From: Puffinus mauretanicus
Lineage: Eukaryota > Chordata > Aves > Procellariiformes > Procellariidae
Direction of reading: 5' to 3'
DNA length: 64,000 bases
Assembly: GCA_023333565.1 (NCBI GenBank)
Contig: JAJKFH010000374.1
Span: 4,092,001-4,156,000 of the forward strand
Shown: positions 48,601-61,802 of the stretch, piece by piece
Layout: each line of letters opens with the position of its first letter
Position numbering within the stretch: position 1 is the stretch's first letter
Program-made: the position numbers and the translations under genes
Notes under the pieces: generated by a model
Seen by the model: the letters and a program-made list of their open reading frames with translations, nothing else
Databases searched by the model: none
What the model was told of the DNA's origin: nothing

Positions 48601-51600
48601 AACCTCCTCTCAGGGGCAGACAATTGAGTCACACTGAGGGTTATCAGTTACAGATTAGGAAAAAGAATAGGGTGCTCAAACTGGCCATCTCTCTCACCTC
48701 AGTGGGGATGTTAGCATGAGTTATTTGTTTGTCTGCCGAGGAAGGATCAATGGGAAAGGAAAGTTGCTGTCAATAGTAGACATTGAAAAGGACCTTCTCT
48801 CCATGAGGCAAAGTGAGTCTAAAGCACTCCAGGTATCTGGCAGCAGACAGTGGAATTCATTGTTGCAAATCCAGAGCTGGATCATTAAAACGAAGTCTTG
48901 GATCTTGGAGTGGCAGGCTGAGGGAGCATCCCACCGTTGGGTTGCAGAAGAGAGAGGAATTCAGATATGGAAAGTGGGAAAATGAGCAAAGGATCCCAGA
49001 GCAGCAGTTTCTTGAAGATTTAGTGATGCATCATTTTGGTAGTATATTCAGATGGCTGTGAAAGAAAAACAAAAGATATGTATCTGAAACTATGGCCTTT
49101 GCTCAGCAAAGTCACCTTGTCTCTGCATTCAGTGGCAATGTTTCAATGTGCTTGCAAGATTTGTCCTACCTTCCTGTGCATGTGTTTTACTACTGGAAAA
49201 TTGTACATCTATAATTGTGCCTTCTTTAAAGACATAAGACCCTCTCATGCAGTATCCTTTTCCCTGCATGCATAAGTCTCTTACTTTTGCTACAAACACA
49301 TTGTTCAGAAATGGAAAACCTATTTTATGCTACTTTAGACATCAGTGGGGCCCCTACAGGTTTGTTTTCAATTGCTTTTTCCATTCTTCTGTATTTTAAT
49401 TTTAAGTGTCCTTAGTGATGAGATTCTTATCCTCTGATAAATGACACTGTTACTTTGTATTTGTGATCCAGTTTTGAGGTTCTGTGACAAACATTATAAA
49501 GAATAAATAATAATTCCATAGCATCTTCTCACTTTCTGGAAGATTTCCATGCTCTTCAGTCTAAATTTTTCTGCTTTTAATTTGATTTTGATCTTTCTGC
49601 GTAAGTTTTTCCATCTTTCCTATCCATCTCATGTTTTGTAGATTTTTATTTCTTTTCTTAGTCAGCATTTGTCCAGGATTTTCATATTCAAATTTGAAAC
49701 TGTCTTCCTAAATCAGTCTAAGACAATCACAGATTTTCTTCGTGTCTATTCCTGCTTAGCATTGCCAAATGGAGCTTTGCAATATTTGGTAGGCAGTCTG
49801 AAGAAAAATGAAGAAGGAAATGTCAGAGCCAAACCCACTAGCTAAGTAAAAATGAATAATCAGTTCTTTAGATACTTTTCTAAGCTTTTGTGTGTTACAA
49901 AACAAACCAGGTTAGAATTCTATGTAGAAATCAGACTTTTGGGTAAGATTATAAAAATTACTCCTTTCTGAATTCTACCTACATGAATTTTCTTTCAATA
50001 CACTTTCTCTCTCTGTGTGCAATATATAACAGTATATTTATTTATAATATATGTACTATTTTATATAGTATTTTTTGTCCTGTTCTTATATTTTGATCAT
50101 AAGTTGCTGTTCATCCACAATCTGAGTCATTCTGTCCGAAGCATGGGATAATTTTTAATGCTACCTATATTGTAAATTCCTTTCAGTGTAGAATAAGCTA
50201 TTAGACGGTGCCAGTAGAATTCTAAATTAAATGTACATGAACTGTGCACTGGTTCTTGTTGCCTTAAAATCTGAAATAACACTTTCCTGCAATGCTATTT
50301 CTGGGAGTGTGTTTTTTCTTTGTGGAAGCCCCTTGCAAAGCTTTATGAACAGTATTTTCTCTGTCTTCACGGGACAAAACATTATGACTGGTTAGTGGCA
50401 AAATACAGCAAAAGAAAGAATATTGTCTGCAGGGGAATTTTATGTAGCCAAGAATATATTTACCCAAAGAGGATTTTAGTCAGACCACTGAAATTCTTGC
50501 ACTATACTTATACCAGATCACATATATGGGACTTAATGTTTTGTGGTGTTTGTGATCATTTTTGAGTGCTGCATTCAGGACTGCTCTAGCCGTCTCTGCA
50601 ATTTGTTCCTCAAGAAGTTGTCTACTGGTAGGGTGCCTCACAGGCTTCTTCAAATCCCATTTAGTTCCACTTCTGTTTTCAAAACAGTATCTTCAGTGGT
50701 CATGGATGTAAGGAGGCTTGGTTCCCACTTGCAGTGTGGTGGTTCTGCACATCCTTGTCTCCCATCCTTTTCTTCATCTCCCTCTCTGAGCCTTCCTATT
50801 TCTCTCTCAGTGCTCATTTCCCTTTAAACACAGTGGGATGCAGGATGGAAACCCCTGGGGTTTTAAATCCCAAGCCGAGTCTGAGTGAGAAAGGCAAATA
50901 CTGCTCCCACACCCTCACTGCAACCTCTGCCTTGATTTGTAGATGAAAACTTCTGATTTGTTGTAGAGTCTTATCAGCTTTGACTCCTTTGCAAACTCCA
51001 GCATCTTTGTCTTTGCTGACCATAGAGGCATATATAGTTGCGTGGATCTGAAGCACCAAACTGTTCAGTTTCTGGTGCTCTCTATCAAGATAAGCACTCA
51101 AAAGACTCTTGACTTTAAGTGTCTGTATTGAATCTAATTTAAAAAAAGAAAAAAAGCATAAGAATTCGGGTTATTTTGGGAATAAAAATATTACTTTATT
51201 TTTTGTTTTCTCTCCCTCAGTGAGCTTTGTAGTTGGACACATGGTTACTAAGAGAGTCTGGCTTTACAGCTGGAGCAATATAAAAATAGTTTCAATTAAA
51301 AAGATGTGAAAAAATATAAAAGTATCATGTATCACAAACATTCGGTTTTCTTAATAGAAGTGTGAAATTTACAAAGACTAGGATGGTGCAGTTGGGTATA
51401 ATGATTTTGCTGCTAGTCAGTTGATATGACCTTCATGAATCACTCTGGGCTTTTCTAGTCATGAATAATACCCGTATCCAACTTGTACCAATAAAACCTA
51501 TATACCATATCCTACAATATTTTGTTGTCTTTCCATAATTAAATAATAAACTTCACCTAAAATAGTCTGCAAATTTCTCCATCTGGACCCTGTTACCAGA

Positions 51601-51629
51601 GTAGCTGGAAATGATTCACTGTCTACAAG

Positions 51630-51785
51630 GGTTTCATAACACTGAAGTAAGGAGGTGCAATCCACCCCTATTTTACAGGTAAAGAGTGGAGCCACAGCGG
51701 TCTAGTGACTTTCCCAATGTCACGTACTAAGTCAGAGACAGATCTCCCATGTGCTGAACAGGCAGCCTAATAACTGAGACATGTC
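51630..51785 (-). mobile_element. MIR-like (CORE-SINE) relic
   Basis: On the plus strand the sequence reads as a reversed MIR: CACCCCTATTTTACAGGTAA, AGTGGAGCCACAGCGG, TCTAGTGACTTTCCCAATGT, CACGTACTAAGTCAGAGAC, AGATCTCCCATGTGCTGAAC, AACTGAGACATG. These match 'CCCCATTTTACAGATG', 'GAGGCACAGAG', 'AAGTGACTTGCCCAAGGT', 'CACACAGCTAGTAAGTGGCAGAG' and the reversed tRNA head. All landmarks are in order with the expected spacing. Confidence 0.78.
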
Positions 51786-52729
51786 CTCAAGCCAGTGGCA
51801 TTTGTGACCTAGATGAACACGTTTGGTGCATCTGGCAACACTTCAACCCTGTTTCTGCTGGGTACGTCTGTAATGTTTGGCTGTGTTGCAGGTAGTTTGC
51901 CTCTGTGCACATCTGGAATGCTGGCAGGTATGCAAGCATGGCCATTGCGACTTTCTGGTATCAACCAACAGTTAAGGTTTCAGTGAGTTGTGCATTATAA
52001 TATCGTTGCAGAACTGAGCTGGGTTACCAGTAGTAGCTGCAGTGAATTTGCAGAGAGCTTTGGGTAATGGAAATCTGCCATAAGCTGTGCTGTCAGTAGG
52101 TAGAAAAGGTCAGCTGTGTATTCTGTTGAAGAAAGAAAATTGTGGTAAAGGTCAGAAGGATTAAGACATTTTCACTCTGCCTCAATCTGCCAGTTCCTCT
52201 GGTTCTTTATTGCAGTGCATGTTTTATGGAGTGCAGTATATAATTAGAAAGCTGAGAAACCCAACAATGAAAGCCCATCTCCGATTTTTATCTTTAGCCC
52301 TTCAAGCTGGGATTAAGTTCAGGAAGGAAAGGAGGTTTTTGATACTACCCCCTTTCCTCCCTCCAAAAAAAGTAAGCTATGGAGCGCAGCATGCTTTCAA
52401 TAATCTAAGTGATGTTAATCTGAAGTGAAACACACTTCGTTATTGAACACAGCTCTCTATAATTGTGTACTGAAATCACAGCACTGGCTTTTTATTCTAT
52501 AGTGTGCTCTAGGCTTCTCTTGAGAGCCAGTGGATTTATTCTTATTTTCTTGTAAGTAATGTCCTTAAGATGTACTGGTTGTTATTAATTACATATCTTT
52601 AATAAATACAAGGAGACAGTACATTGTCTAATGCAAGGTTATAATATAACAAATCAATGCATATTTGCAGGGGATTCCCAAAGAAGCTGTGTATTTGAAA
52701 TCTAAGGAAATCCTCTGTTTTTCTGTACA

Positions 52730-52850
52730 TAACAAGCCTCTGGAACTCACTGCTCTGCAGTGTTGTGGAATCTTAAGTGTGTTAGAAATCTTAAGTGTAT
52801 TAGAAATGTTATATGGAACACTATATGTAAGTAATGAGCAGTCTCTCACT
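52730..52850 (+). mobile_element. Possible CR1/L3-like 3' relic
   Basis: AAGCCTCTGGAACTCACTGC and TCTGCAGTGTTGTGGAA resemble the CR1/L3 'TGGAACTCACTGCC-CAGGATGTTGTGGA' landmark, with TTATATGGA further on. It contains an 18-bp tandem duplication. Tentative. Confidence 0.4.
52769..52804. repeat. 18-bp tandem duplication
   Basis: AATCTTAAGTGTGTTAGA (52769-52786) is repeated with one mismatch at 52787-52804. Confidence 0.85.
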
Positions 52851-55800
52851 AATAAAAGTTGGTTAGAAAACCTTATAAGAAATAAAAAATCCAATACTTT
52901 AGAATATAAACAAACCATCAAGTAAGAAGGAAATCTATATTTAGGCCAGATATTCAGTAACTACCTACCAAAAGTATTCTTGTACTGAAGCATCTGTTAG
53001 CAATAACTCCAAAGCACTTTCTTGGTAATACTGCTAACAACTAAGTGTCTGTTCATTCTTCTCTTCTCTGCGTTTCTCGGGAACTGCACATTCACAGTGG
53101 CACAGGCCATGAGACAGAATTGAACGCTGGATATTAGCAAACCATATTTCATGCAAAACTTAACCAAAATTTCAAACCACTTGTTTTCAATATTCACTAG
53201 CTTTGATCCGCTAACAGTTGCCTGTGCATTTGCTGGCATTGATATTAGCCAAAGGGTCTTTCTTCTTTTCTTTTTGTTTTTAAATAACGATATAATTACT
53301 AAATAATAGAGCACATGATATATATCTCTTCTTACTGTAGCTGTCTGCCTCTGTGAAGAGGGAGTTGGCACTTCGAGGGTGCAATAGGAAAGGCAGAGTG
53401 TTTGTCAGGATAACAGGGTTGTGGTGAAGAGCACAACTCCGCAGTGACCGAGACAGCTGCAAGCCGCTGTCTCTCTTAACAACAGCAGAGATACCTGCAG
53501 CAGCACAGAGAGAATGATAAGAGCTAATGAAAGGAGCAAATGAGCTCCATAAACTCATTGTTTAAAGTTGATGGTGTAGTTCTTAGGGACCAGCAGATGC
53601 ATTGCTTAGCAAGGAAAATCTTTAAGTTTATTAAAATATAAAGATGGAAATGTATATGGCAGAGGAATCTGAGCCTTTGTCCCTAATGTTTTCCTGTGCT
53701 TTCCTACTGCTTCTGCCCTTGAGTCTTTTCTTGCAAGAACGTTCTTGTGCAGCTTTCACTGGCGTTCTCCTGAGCAGAAGTCTGCAAAATTGAGCCCAGG
53801 GTTTTGAATACAAATACTTGCTGTGAAATACCTGGAGCTTGCATTGCTATGTGAATGATAGCATCCTGGGAACTTGTGCCATGCAGAGCTACCAAGATTC
53901 AGAGGCAGCTTTTTCCTCCTACATCGTGAGCCATAGAGACCGACTCCTCTATCAATGATGGATAGGAGCCGTTCAGTAGAATCTGTAGCTATGCATGCTT
54001 TCCTTCCTTTGCTCACTGCTAGGTATGAGCTCCAGCTCAGAGGAAGGAGAAGGTGACTGGGCACCTGTCACTCATTCAGTTCTTGGTCTGGCACAGCCAA
54101 CAACAGATCTAGCTTTCCTGAGTAAACCCAATCTTCCAGCTAGAAGCTTTGTTCATACTTCTGTTAATCTCTTGCATTGACTGTTGTGACTTTCTTCCTT
54201 TGGATTTCCTTGAAGGCAGTTCATTCAAGTGGCTGCTGAGGTAGCAACCTGCAGCCATTTCTGTGTTTGTGCCCAACTTGCTCTCTTCACGTTTCTTTCT
54301 GAACTGCCAGTTTTTTTACGTTTCATGCTCAAATCATACCACGTGTCATCCACGGTGCCGCAAAATTCCTTTTTTCCTTCCATTTCTGCCTAAGTGCTTC
54401 CCGTGATTCCTGTCCAGCTCTCATCAGACTCCAGTATCATCATATCTTTTTTTACTCTTCTGTTCTTTCCTCTTTACCAGCCATTTGGCATGAATACCAT
54501 GCGTTCCCCTGTCTTTTTTTTGTGTCTAAAACACTACTTTCAGTTTATTCAAGTATTTCCTGGCAGGGTCCTTCCCATATGCTCTTTTTCCTGCATAAAT
54601 CATTGGGAAAAAGAGAACTGCAGCAACATGTGTGAATGGGGAAGTTTCTGGACAAAAAGTAGTTTACAGCCTACTTACCTTCCTATTCATTATACCTTGG
54701 GAATTTATTTCTAGTTCGTGCATCACTGGACAGATGAAAAAAAAAATATGCTGTAAAGACCTTAGCGATGCTACCTTTGCACTAGAGTATTTTTGGCTCA
54801 CATAAGCTAAGGGTAAGTTTGCAGGGTCTTTTGCTAACAAAAATGCATTTGGAATTGCCTTGTATTTGGCCCAGGTTGGTGAGTAAACAGGGTGGTCTGG
54901 AAGCCATATAACTGGTCCTATGCTTGAACAAATAATCTTAGCCTCTCAGCAGCTCTTCAGCTTCTGGGAAGAAGTTGGAGCAGTGAGTAAGCAAGTCCCT
55001 TCATGCTTTGGATTCAAGATGCATATAGACATATGCTACAGCAGAGATAGCTCTATTGAAATATGAAGGGCTTATGTGGGTAGCTCACAGAGGAACATGG
55101 ACTCACCAGATGGGGTTGGTGGGGCAGAGGGAGTGAGTATGGCTCCCTGGTAGGAGTCATGCCTGGATGCTCTGTAGGGGGTTAAGCTAAACTGTGCTCA
55201 TGGTTGTGGGTGATCTAGTAGGTGTATTGTTCTCTGGGAGATAATGTTAAAACAGTAATTTAAATGTCTTGGCCAGTTTGGATTCATTTTCTATGTTAAT
55301 TTCCCCTTGCTCTGTCTTTGGAAAGAGGTGGTTTACTTTATTTCTGGCTATAAACTCTTGGATGATGTTGTTTATGTGCCATTGAACAGTGGTTGTACCC
55401 GTCCCAGAAGTGGTCGTAGTGTATTGTTAAGTGAAGGAATTTGTGATCAGATTCTCACTTGTGCAAGATCACGACAGCTCTGTAATTAATGGAATACTAC
55501 CATTTTAGGACGTCTGGGAATTTGACCCTTTGTAAGCATACGGCAGCATGCATTAAAAAGGTAAACATGGTAGACATATGGGGAACCATTTAGATAAAAG
55601 AAGCTATGGAAGTATGGTTGCTGTCATTGCAGTTTTAGTAAGATGTTGCCAAATATGATGAATGACCTCATATTCAAGATAATTTTGTGTGATTCCAGTA
55701 TGCCCATTCATCAGAGAGTGCTTTCCAGCTGTGTGGGACAGTATAGTTGTATACAGGTGCAGTAAGTGTGTAGAATATATTGTCTTTGCGCTGAAGCTAC

Positions 55801-56289
55801 AGGATGCAGCAATTATTTATATACCCTATTCACATGTTTAATAAATGTGATTGGCATTGATAAAGTATGGGGCCTATTTCCCTTGCATTGCACGGATTTA
55901 AACACAGAAATAGATAGCCTTGGGAGGATTGCTCTGACAGAGAGGGAGCTCTTTTTTAATTTGACTAGTGCAACCTTACATTGATTCCATCCTTTCTTCT
56001 GCTGGAGACTGAGGGTAGATAAAGGGAATATGGGCCAGGTCAGCTGCCACAGTTGTTCACTGGGTGCTTTTGGCAGTCACTGTAATTTGCTGCTATAAAT
56101 ACCACCAGGAAATTGGTGAAGAAGGGCTGTGGCTACATTTGTGATCCTGCTCTGAGCTGGGCAGTGCACTTTTCAGCTGCAACTGAAAATCTGGGCCAAT
56201 TAGTACAGTACATTTTTTGAGAATGTCGTATATTTGTGATGGATTATAGCAGGTCTTGCATGGGTAATAATATTTTACAGTCAAGAATA
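52851..56289. other. noncoding DNA, no feature recognised
   Basis: Only chance frames occur here, of up to about 124 codons, including a minus-strand frame that runs through 52997-53371. None resembles a protein family I know. Confidence 0.5.
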
Positions 56290-56460
56290 TAGATGCCTAA
56301 ACTTAGGCTCTTGAATCTGTTTTCAAGCACCTAAAGATGTGGCCTGATTTTCAAGTTTTGAGCATTTTATAGCTCTTGGCAATTTCAGCACTTCTGAGAA
56401 TGAGGCCACTTCTGTAGGTGCTTGAATATGAATTTTGGAATGCCTAACTTTGGACATCTA
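56290..56460. repeat. Ancient foldback (long inverted repeat) element
   Basis: The left arm (56290-56364) and right arm (56386-56460) are inverted copies at roughly 70% identity with one small indel. About 20 nt form the loop. Conserved blocks pair exactly or nearly so: TAGATG with CATCTA, a CAAGCACCTA block with TAGGTGCTTG, and GTGGCCTGATTTTCA with a TGAGAATGAGGCCAC block. The right flank continues with TTTTTGAAAATCTTGGCC. This vocabulary ('aggcacctaa', 'gattttcagaagtgctgagca', 'gaaaatcttggcc') is, from memory, that of an old palindromic interspersed repeat common in turtles and crocodilians and present in birds. It codes for nothing and was probably moved by other elements. Confidence 0.75.
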
Positions 56461-59259
56461 TTTTTGAAAATCTTGGCCTACATTTGTGGAGAAAATCTTA
56501 ATCATGAAAAGATTCCCGTAAGACTCTCCTTGTGCAGGTGCATGCACAGATATACGTGTGCATGGATAAGTACTTGGCACCACAAGCAAGTTCTCATTGC
56601 TAGTCCTAGCCTGGCCATGCTGGATGTTAACTCAGTCCTCCCCAGCAGCCCCTTCCCCAGCTTAATCAACAGCTATGATTCTGGGGCTGTCAGCAGTGAA
56701 TGTGGCATCCTTTGTGCTTCTGGCTTTTGTTGTTGTTAATACTAATGCCAGTGCACGCGTGTTATGCCTGTGGATAAGTAATGAGAGAATTAGGGCCAGG
56801 AAATGGGAATGTCATTGTAGTAAGCGTTCATTAGCTTTTGCTTAACTAACACTGTTGTTGTTAAGAATCTTGCTTGCAAAGTCCACTGAACACCCAAATC
56901 ATTTGCTAGCTGTTTACTTACTGTATCGCCATGAGGAAATCATTGTACTCAAACATGCAAAGTGCTCCTGTCTTGAGATAGCAACGGTCCAAATGAAATC
57001 TCTGTCAGGAAGAAAATGGGATGGAGTTGTGTTGTTTAAATCTACATCCCCTCCCTCAAATGTTACAGTAAGAATCCCATGACTTTTGAAGAGCTGATTT
57101 ATTTAACTGGGAGTTGCATCCTGTGAGGACCTTTATGAGCGGAAAAATTAAGGGTTCCTCTGTCTTTCAGATCCGCATCTGTTAAAACTTTAATTGATAT
57201 TTTGAGACTATGTGTTTTGGTTCAGATACTGTTGGAACTGTTCTGAGTGTTTGTACTATATGTGGGTCAGATTGCCAAAATCTTTCCAAGATTTAAAAAT
57301 CTTAAGTATTTTCTTTTTAAATTACTGTCCTCCTGGAAGCAGTCTTTCTGCAATTTGCATTTAAAAGAAATAGATGGCAAAGCTTCTACAACATCAATTT
57401 AATTCTGAAATAGAAACTATGGTGATTTTTCCAACTCAAGGGGCTGTCTGTAACCCCAGAAAATATACACAATTTTTAACAAGGCAAAAATATTTTTGAA
57501 TCTAAGGTGTTCCCTGATGGCCTAGCTCTACAAGTAGCTCAGTGCCTGGAATGCCATGGGAGCAGCATCGTTCTTCCTTCTCTCCCCTTATAGCTTTTCT
57601 TAGAAGCCAGGGGTTTTACCAAATGTAACTGTTGTTCTTATTTATATGCGTGTATATTAATAATAAAGTAATAGTATCTACAAAGATCTCACTAAAAAAA
57701 AGAACCTATAACATATACAGCATATAAGTGAGTGTGTATGTGGCCAAATGATCTGTAACAACAGTTTCTCTAGTACATTGTACTTCTATCCTTAACTAAT
57801 GCAACATGTACTCCAACATATATCCATAGCTATTATTCCCTGTGCTCTGAACTCTTTCCTCCTCGTTGTTGCTGGGCCTTTGTTGCATTGTTGCTGCAAA
57901 CCTTTTAGTTGAAGAGGAGGAGGGAGAGGAGTGCGTGACTATTCCTGTGTGCAGCACTGGTGTTTAGACTGAACTCGGTAAGTTTGCCTGCGTCATCATT
58001 TTCACCTTTGATGGGGGAGTGTCTTAGGTTTCTTCCACTCGCCTGAGGTTCTGACATGGCCTCCTCTTAAATCAAGCTTGAAGGGAAATTGATTGAAAAG
58101 AAAACACCATTATGGGAAAACAATTTATTCCCTTCCCCTTGACAGAAGGCAGAGTTTTGTCTATGCTGTGGAATAAATATTAGCTGGCTTTTTGCTTTAA
58201 GAAGTGGAAGCTACTCATTCTCCTATGATGGCTTTGATCATTATTTGAAATGGGATTTTTCTTCTACTCTGTACAATCATTTCATGTCAAGACCACATAG
58301 TAAGCATCAGATACCCCATGCCCTGCTGAATACCCACCTATTTTTTACTCTTGCATGTGCATGGACGCAAATGCACCTGCGTGTATGTACATACCTACAT
58401 AGGGGAAACCATTTTCCAGACAGTTTTTTGCTGCTTGATTCCTCTTTATTTGCCTTTAACTGATACTGCAGTCTCTGCTGCAGTATGGTGTCTGAGGAAT
58501 TACAGGACTTGCCTCTTGTTATCCTTTAGTGCCCACTCCTTCATTTGGCTCCTGGAGTGGTCCTTTTTGGGTAGACAGGGCCCAGTACTGTTACTGTTCC
58601 TCAGACATGATTGCTTTTAAGTCTCTGGGATTATTTTTTTTTTTTTAAGTTTTATAAGGCTAAGACCTTAAGGCTATTGATTGTTGCAGAAGATTTGTTC
58701 ATTGAAGGGCAGCTCTGGAAAAATGCTGCCATTGAAAGAAATGCTCTAGGTTCTCAGCCATCATCCTGGTCAAGGCTAGCAAGCATGGCAGATTTGTATT
58801 TTATCAGTGATTGCCTGAGCCCTCATACTGAGCTTTGGAGGCTGGATAGTACCACAACTAGTGCTTGACAAAAGAATTATGTACAGATTGCACAGCTCTA
58901 CAACTTTGCCAATAAAAGCCTGTTGTGATCAGATCAAGATCCCTAGAAAGGAGATCACAAAATGAAAAAATGGCAGTTTCAAGCAAATCAGGCACCTACT
59001 TTGCCTGTACTATGACAGGTAGGTGACCCAGTGGGTCCTGTCTCCAGGGATGAGGAAAGGGAAGAGCCCTGAGAAGACTGAGGGTAGATGGAGGGGCTGA
59101 GGAGTGTGACTAGGAGAGAGCACCCTCCTCAAGGAGGAGCTTGGAGGGTGGCAGCAAGGCTTCTCTGTCAGGGACAGGAGGATAAAGCTCAGAGTGCCAG
59201 GCTGAAAAGCCAGACATCCTTTATCAAGACGGGGTAGCAATTTGCCTTCTCTTCTGCAG
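56461..59259. other. noncoding DNA, no firm feature
   Basis: No repeat or gene is recognised. One strong-looking donor (GTAAGT) at 57978 follows a purine-rich stretch; see findings. Confidence 0.5.
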
Positions 59260-59323
59260 GCTTCACACAAAGATGCAGCTGCATGGGACAGATTTGCAAA
59301 GGGAACTTGGAAATACTTGGCAG
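59260..59323 (+). other. Candidate 64-nt exon
   Basis: A pyrimidine-rich acceptor (TTTGCCTTCTCTTCTGCAG, ending at 59259) precedes 64 nt that end in CAG before a GTAGGA donor at 59324. One frame reads through as 'ASHKDAAAWDRFAKGTWKYL' plus a final Ala, without stops. The translation suggests no family to me and I see no companion exon in the window. Splice-like pairs at this distance arise by chance in tens of kilobases, so this is only a candidate. Confidence 0.2.
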
Positions 59324-60859
59324 GTAGGAAGGAAATGCTAGCAATATCTTCTTCCTACCATGGGAAAGTTTTGGAGGAACTAGTATACTCAGAGCCCACA
59401 GTGCTGAATGCACACATATTAACAGTTCTGCAAGTCCAGTGCATTTTCCTTGTAACATTTTCCTCCCTTTCTTTGTCTGAGCAGTGGCTCTGTTTGTAGG
59501 CAGTGTATCCTGGAGTGTTTCTGCTGGGTGGCTCTGCTGTAATTCTCCTAACTGTTTGCAGAGTATCATTGGTAATTTCTATGTAAATTTGCTCAGGGTA
59601 GCAATTGAGCAGCTTTCTGTTGACAAATGAAGGAACATCTTAATAGCAGAGAGGCTGTTTATGTCTCTTTGGAGGGAGCTGAAGTGGCATCTTGAAGGTC
59701 ATGGGAAAATCCAGTTACTGTAATGTGGCTAAGGGGAGCCCTCTCTGGAATGTCCTGCTTGACTTGGTGCTGCTGTTTCTCAATGAGGTCTCCACTTTGC
59801 CAGCTTTGCAGGATGGTCACTAGGGTGAACCTTTCAGCCTGCCATGATGCTTTAAAATAGCGATGGTCTTCAGCTGGAGGGGGAAAAAAATATAGAAAGA
59901 AATTGATGGAGTTTGAACTTTTTGCTTCCTGAAATTAATTCAGGGAGAAATGCTGGCAGGACTCATAGTGAACAGAAGTTTCAGTGGAAGGAGGATGGTT
60001 TCACCCATGACCTTGAGCCCTGAATCTCCTTAGGGCAGACGGAGTGACTGACTTGCTTCGAGTGTGAAATTGCACTAGGAAAGAGATATACATGTATGTA
60101 CTCTTCTGCATAATCTCTGTAGATTTTGCACATCAGCTGACAATAGCATGCATATCCGTATCTCCTATTTTATTTTTGGGAGAAAATTTGGATTATTTTT
60201 ATTTGTTCCTTGTGAATTTCGTTGGTTTTGCTTTCCTTGACTCTTGGGTGTACCTCATCGAGTTATCTTTGGAACAATCACAAAAAAATCCATGGTTGAA
60301 GTTTTAAAGGTCTCTACAGTAGATTGAGGGCTGAGTAAGCTAAAGGTCAAGTAAAGAAACAGAAAATTATTTTAAATATTTTGGAAGATGGAAGTTTATA
60401 AATTGGATATGATTTTTTTTCTTTTTTTCTTCTTTGTTCCAATGTGGATTGCTTTCTTGCATTTGTGCTCTCCTGGAAGGCAAATATCCTGCTAGATATT
60501 CAGGCATTACCACAGATATAAATAGCTATAATAAATTGCCCAGAAAATTATTTTGTATTTTTCGTCTCCCAATGCCAAAATCATTAATGAGCAGATGAGA
60601 AAACAACTGACCTTTATGGGCACTCTTGTGTACTAGTGGAACCCTCAGGTATCTGTATGCAGCATTCCAGTTGCTGCTTCAACCACATCTAAGTGAAATG
60701 TGCTCAGATGCATACCAGTGCACAGAAAATAGGACAGGAAATGACAAAGAATTTTTAATTCAAATGACTACTTTCTTATCAGGTCTTTTTTTGGTCACTC
60801 CCAAATTCCTCTCTCAGCAACAGGGTCCCAATGTAGTACATATTGTACGACGCCCTTAG
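59324..60859. other. noncoding DNA, no feature recognised
   Basis: No repeat or gene is recognised. It ends where the plus strand turns A-rich. Confidence 0.5.
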
Positions 60860-61771
60860 GAACTTCCGGTCAAATATAAGAAAACAACAACAACAGTACA
60901 ACAAACAGGAAAAAAGGAGAGTGAGAAAAACTGTGATAAGTACAGATGTAGAGATAAACAACGTGAACAAACGGAAAGTTCCAAATTAGTTGTGATTATT
61001 TATTATGTGTTTGATAAAATAAGATAATGAATCTGAATCTTGTACAGACCCCCAAACAGGCATGCAAATGAAATAGGAGCATTTTATAACTAACAAGCAA
61101 AACTAACACGAAACTTTTTCTGCTGAAAAGTTTGAAAAACTCCCAACGTCTTCCCATCCACACAACTTCTTTTATCCCAACATATAAGCCAAACAACTGA
61201 TAGGAGAGAGACAGAAAGCCAGTGTCTCTGCCCAGTATTCTTACTAATAAGCTGCCAAAATACAGCCACAGCCTCAGCTTTGCAGTCAGTGATACTAATG
61301 TGGCACTGTGCTTCTAGGATTTGTTTAACTCAATTAGCTTAACAAAACAAAATATAAAAGAATGAAATGTCTGTGTTCTAATTCAGCGTAAAGCAAATAG
61401 AAGATAGATTATTTAACCAGTTAAATCATTCATGCAAAGGCATTTTTAAACTGATAATGTAACGAAGAGAAAAATAATCAGTTGAACTATCAGTTCACCT
61501 CTTTTAACTCATGTTCATTCATGTCAGAGTCCATAAAAGTGCAAACACACAACTCAACAGAGCAAATATTTTCTTGGAGGTGTATGGTCTGGCTCGGAGA
61601 AAATCAGCACTGAACTACGCTTTGACTAAAAAAAAATCAGAAAAATTAAAAAAAAAAAAAAAATCCAAAGATGGAATTTCTTAATTACGTTCAATTTTAT
61701 TGTCAATGTTTGTTGTTTCATTTTTTTTCTTCTGGTGCACACAGTCCTGAGATTAGAAATGCTGAGATCTC

Positions 61772-61802
<31 letters not shown>

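Noticed and set aside
48780..48880. Possible CR1/L3 'GGAATTCATTGTTGCA' landmark
   Set aside because: Only one short word fits the LINE 3' pattern and the neighbours do not.
52997..53371. 124-codon minus-strand open frame
   Set aside because: Low-complexity Lys/Arg and Val/Ile runs, no family resemblance and no splice context.
61615..61670. A-rich stretch that could be a LINE or SINE tail
   Set aside because: Interrupted A-runs in an already A-rich block, with no element body next to it.
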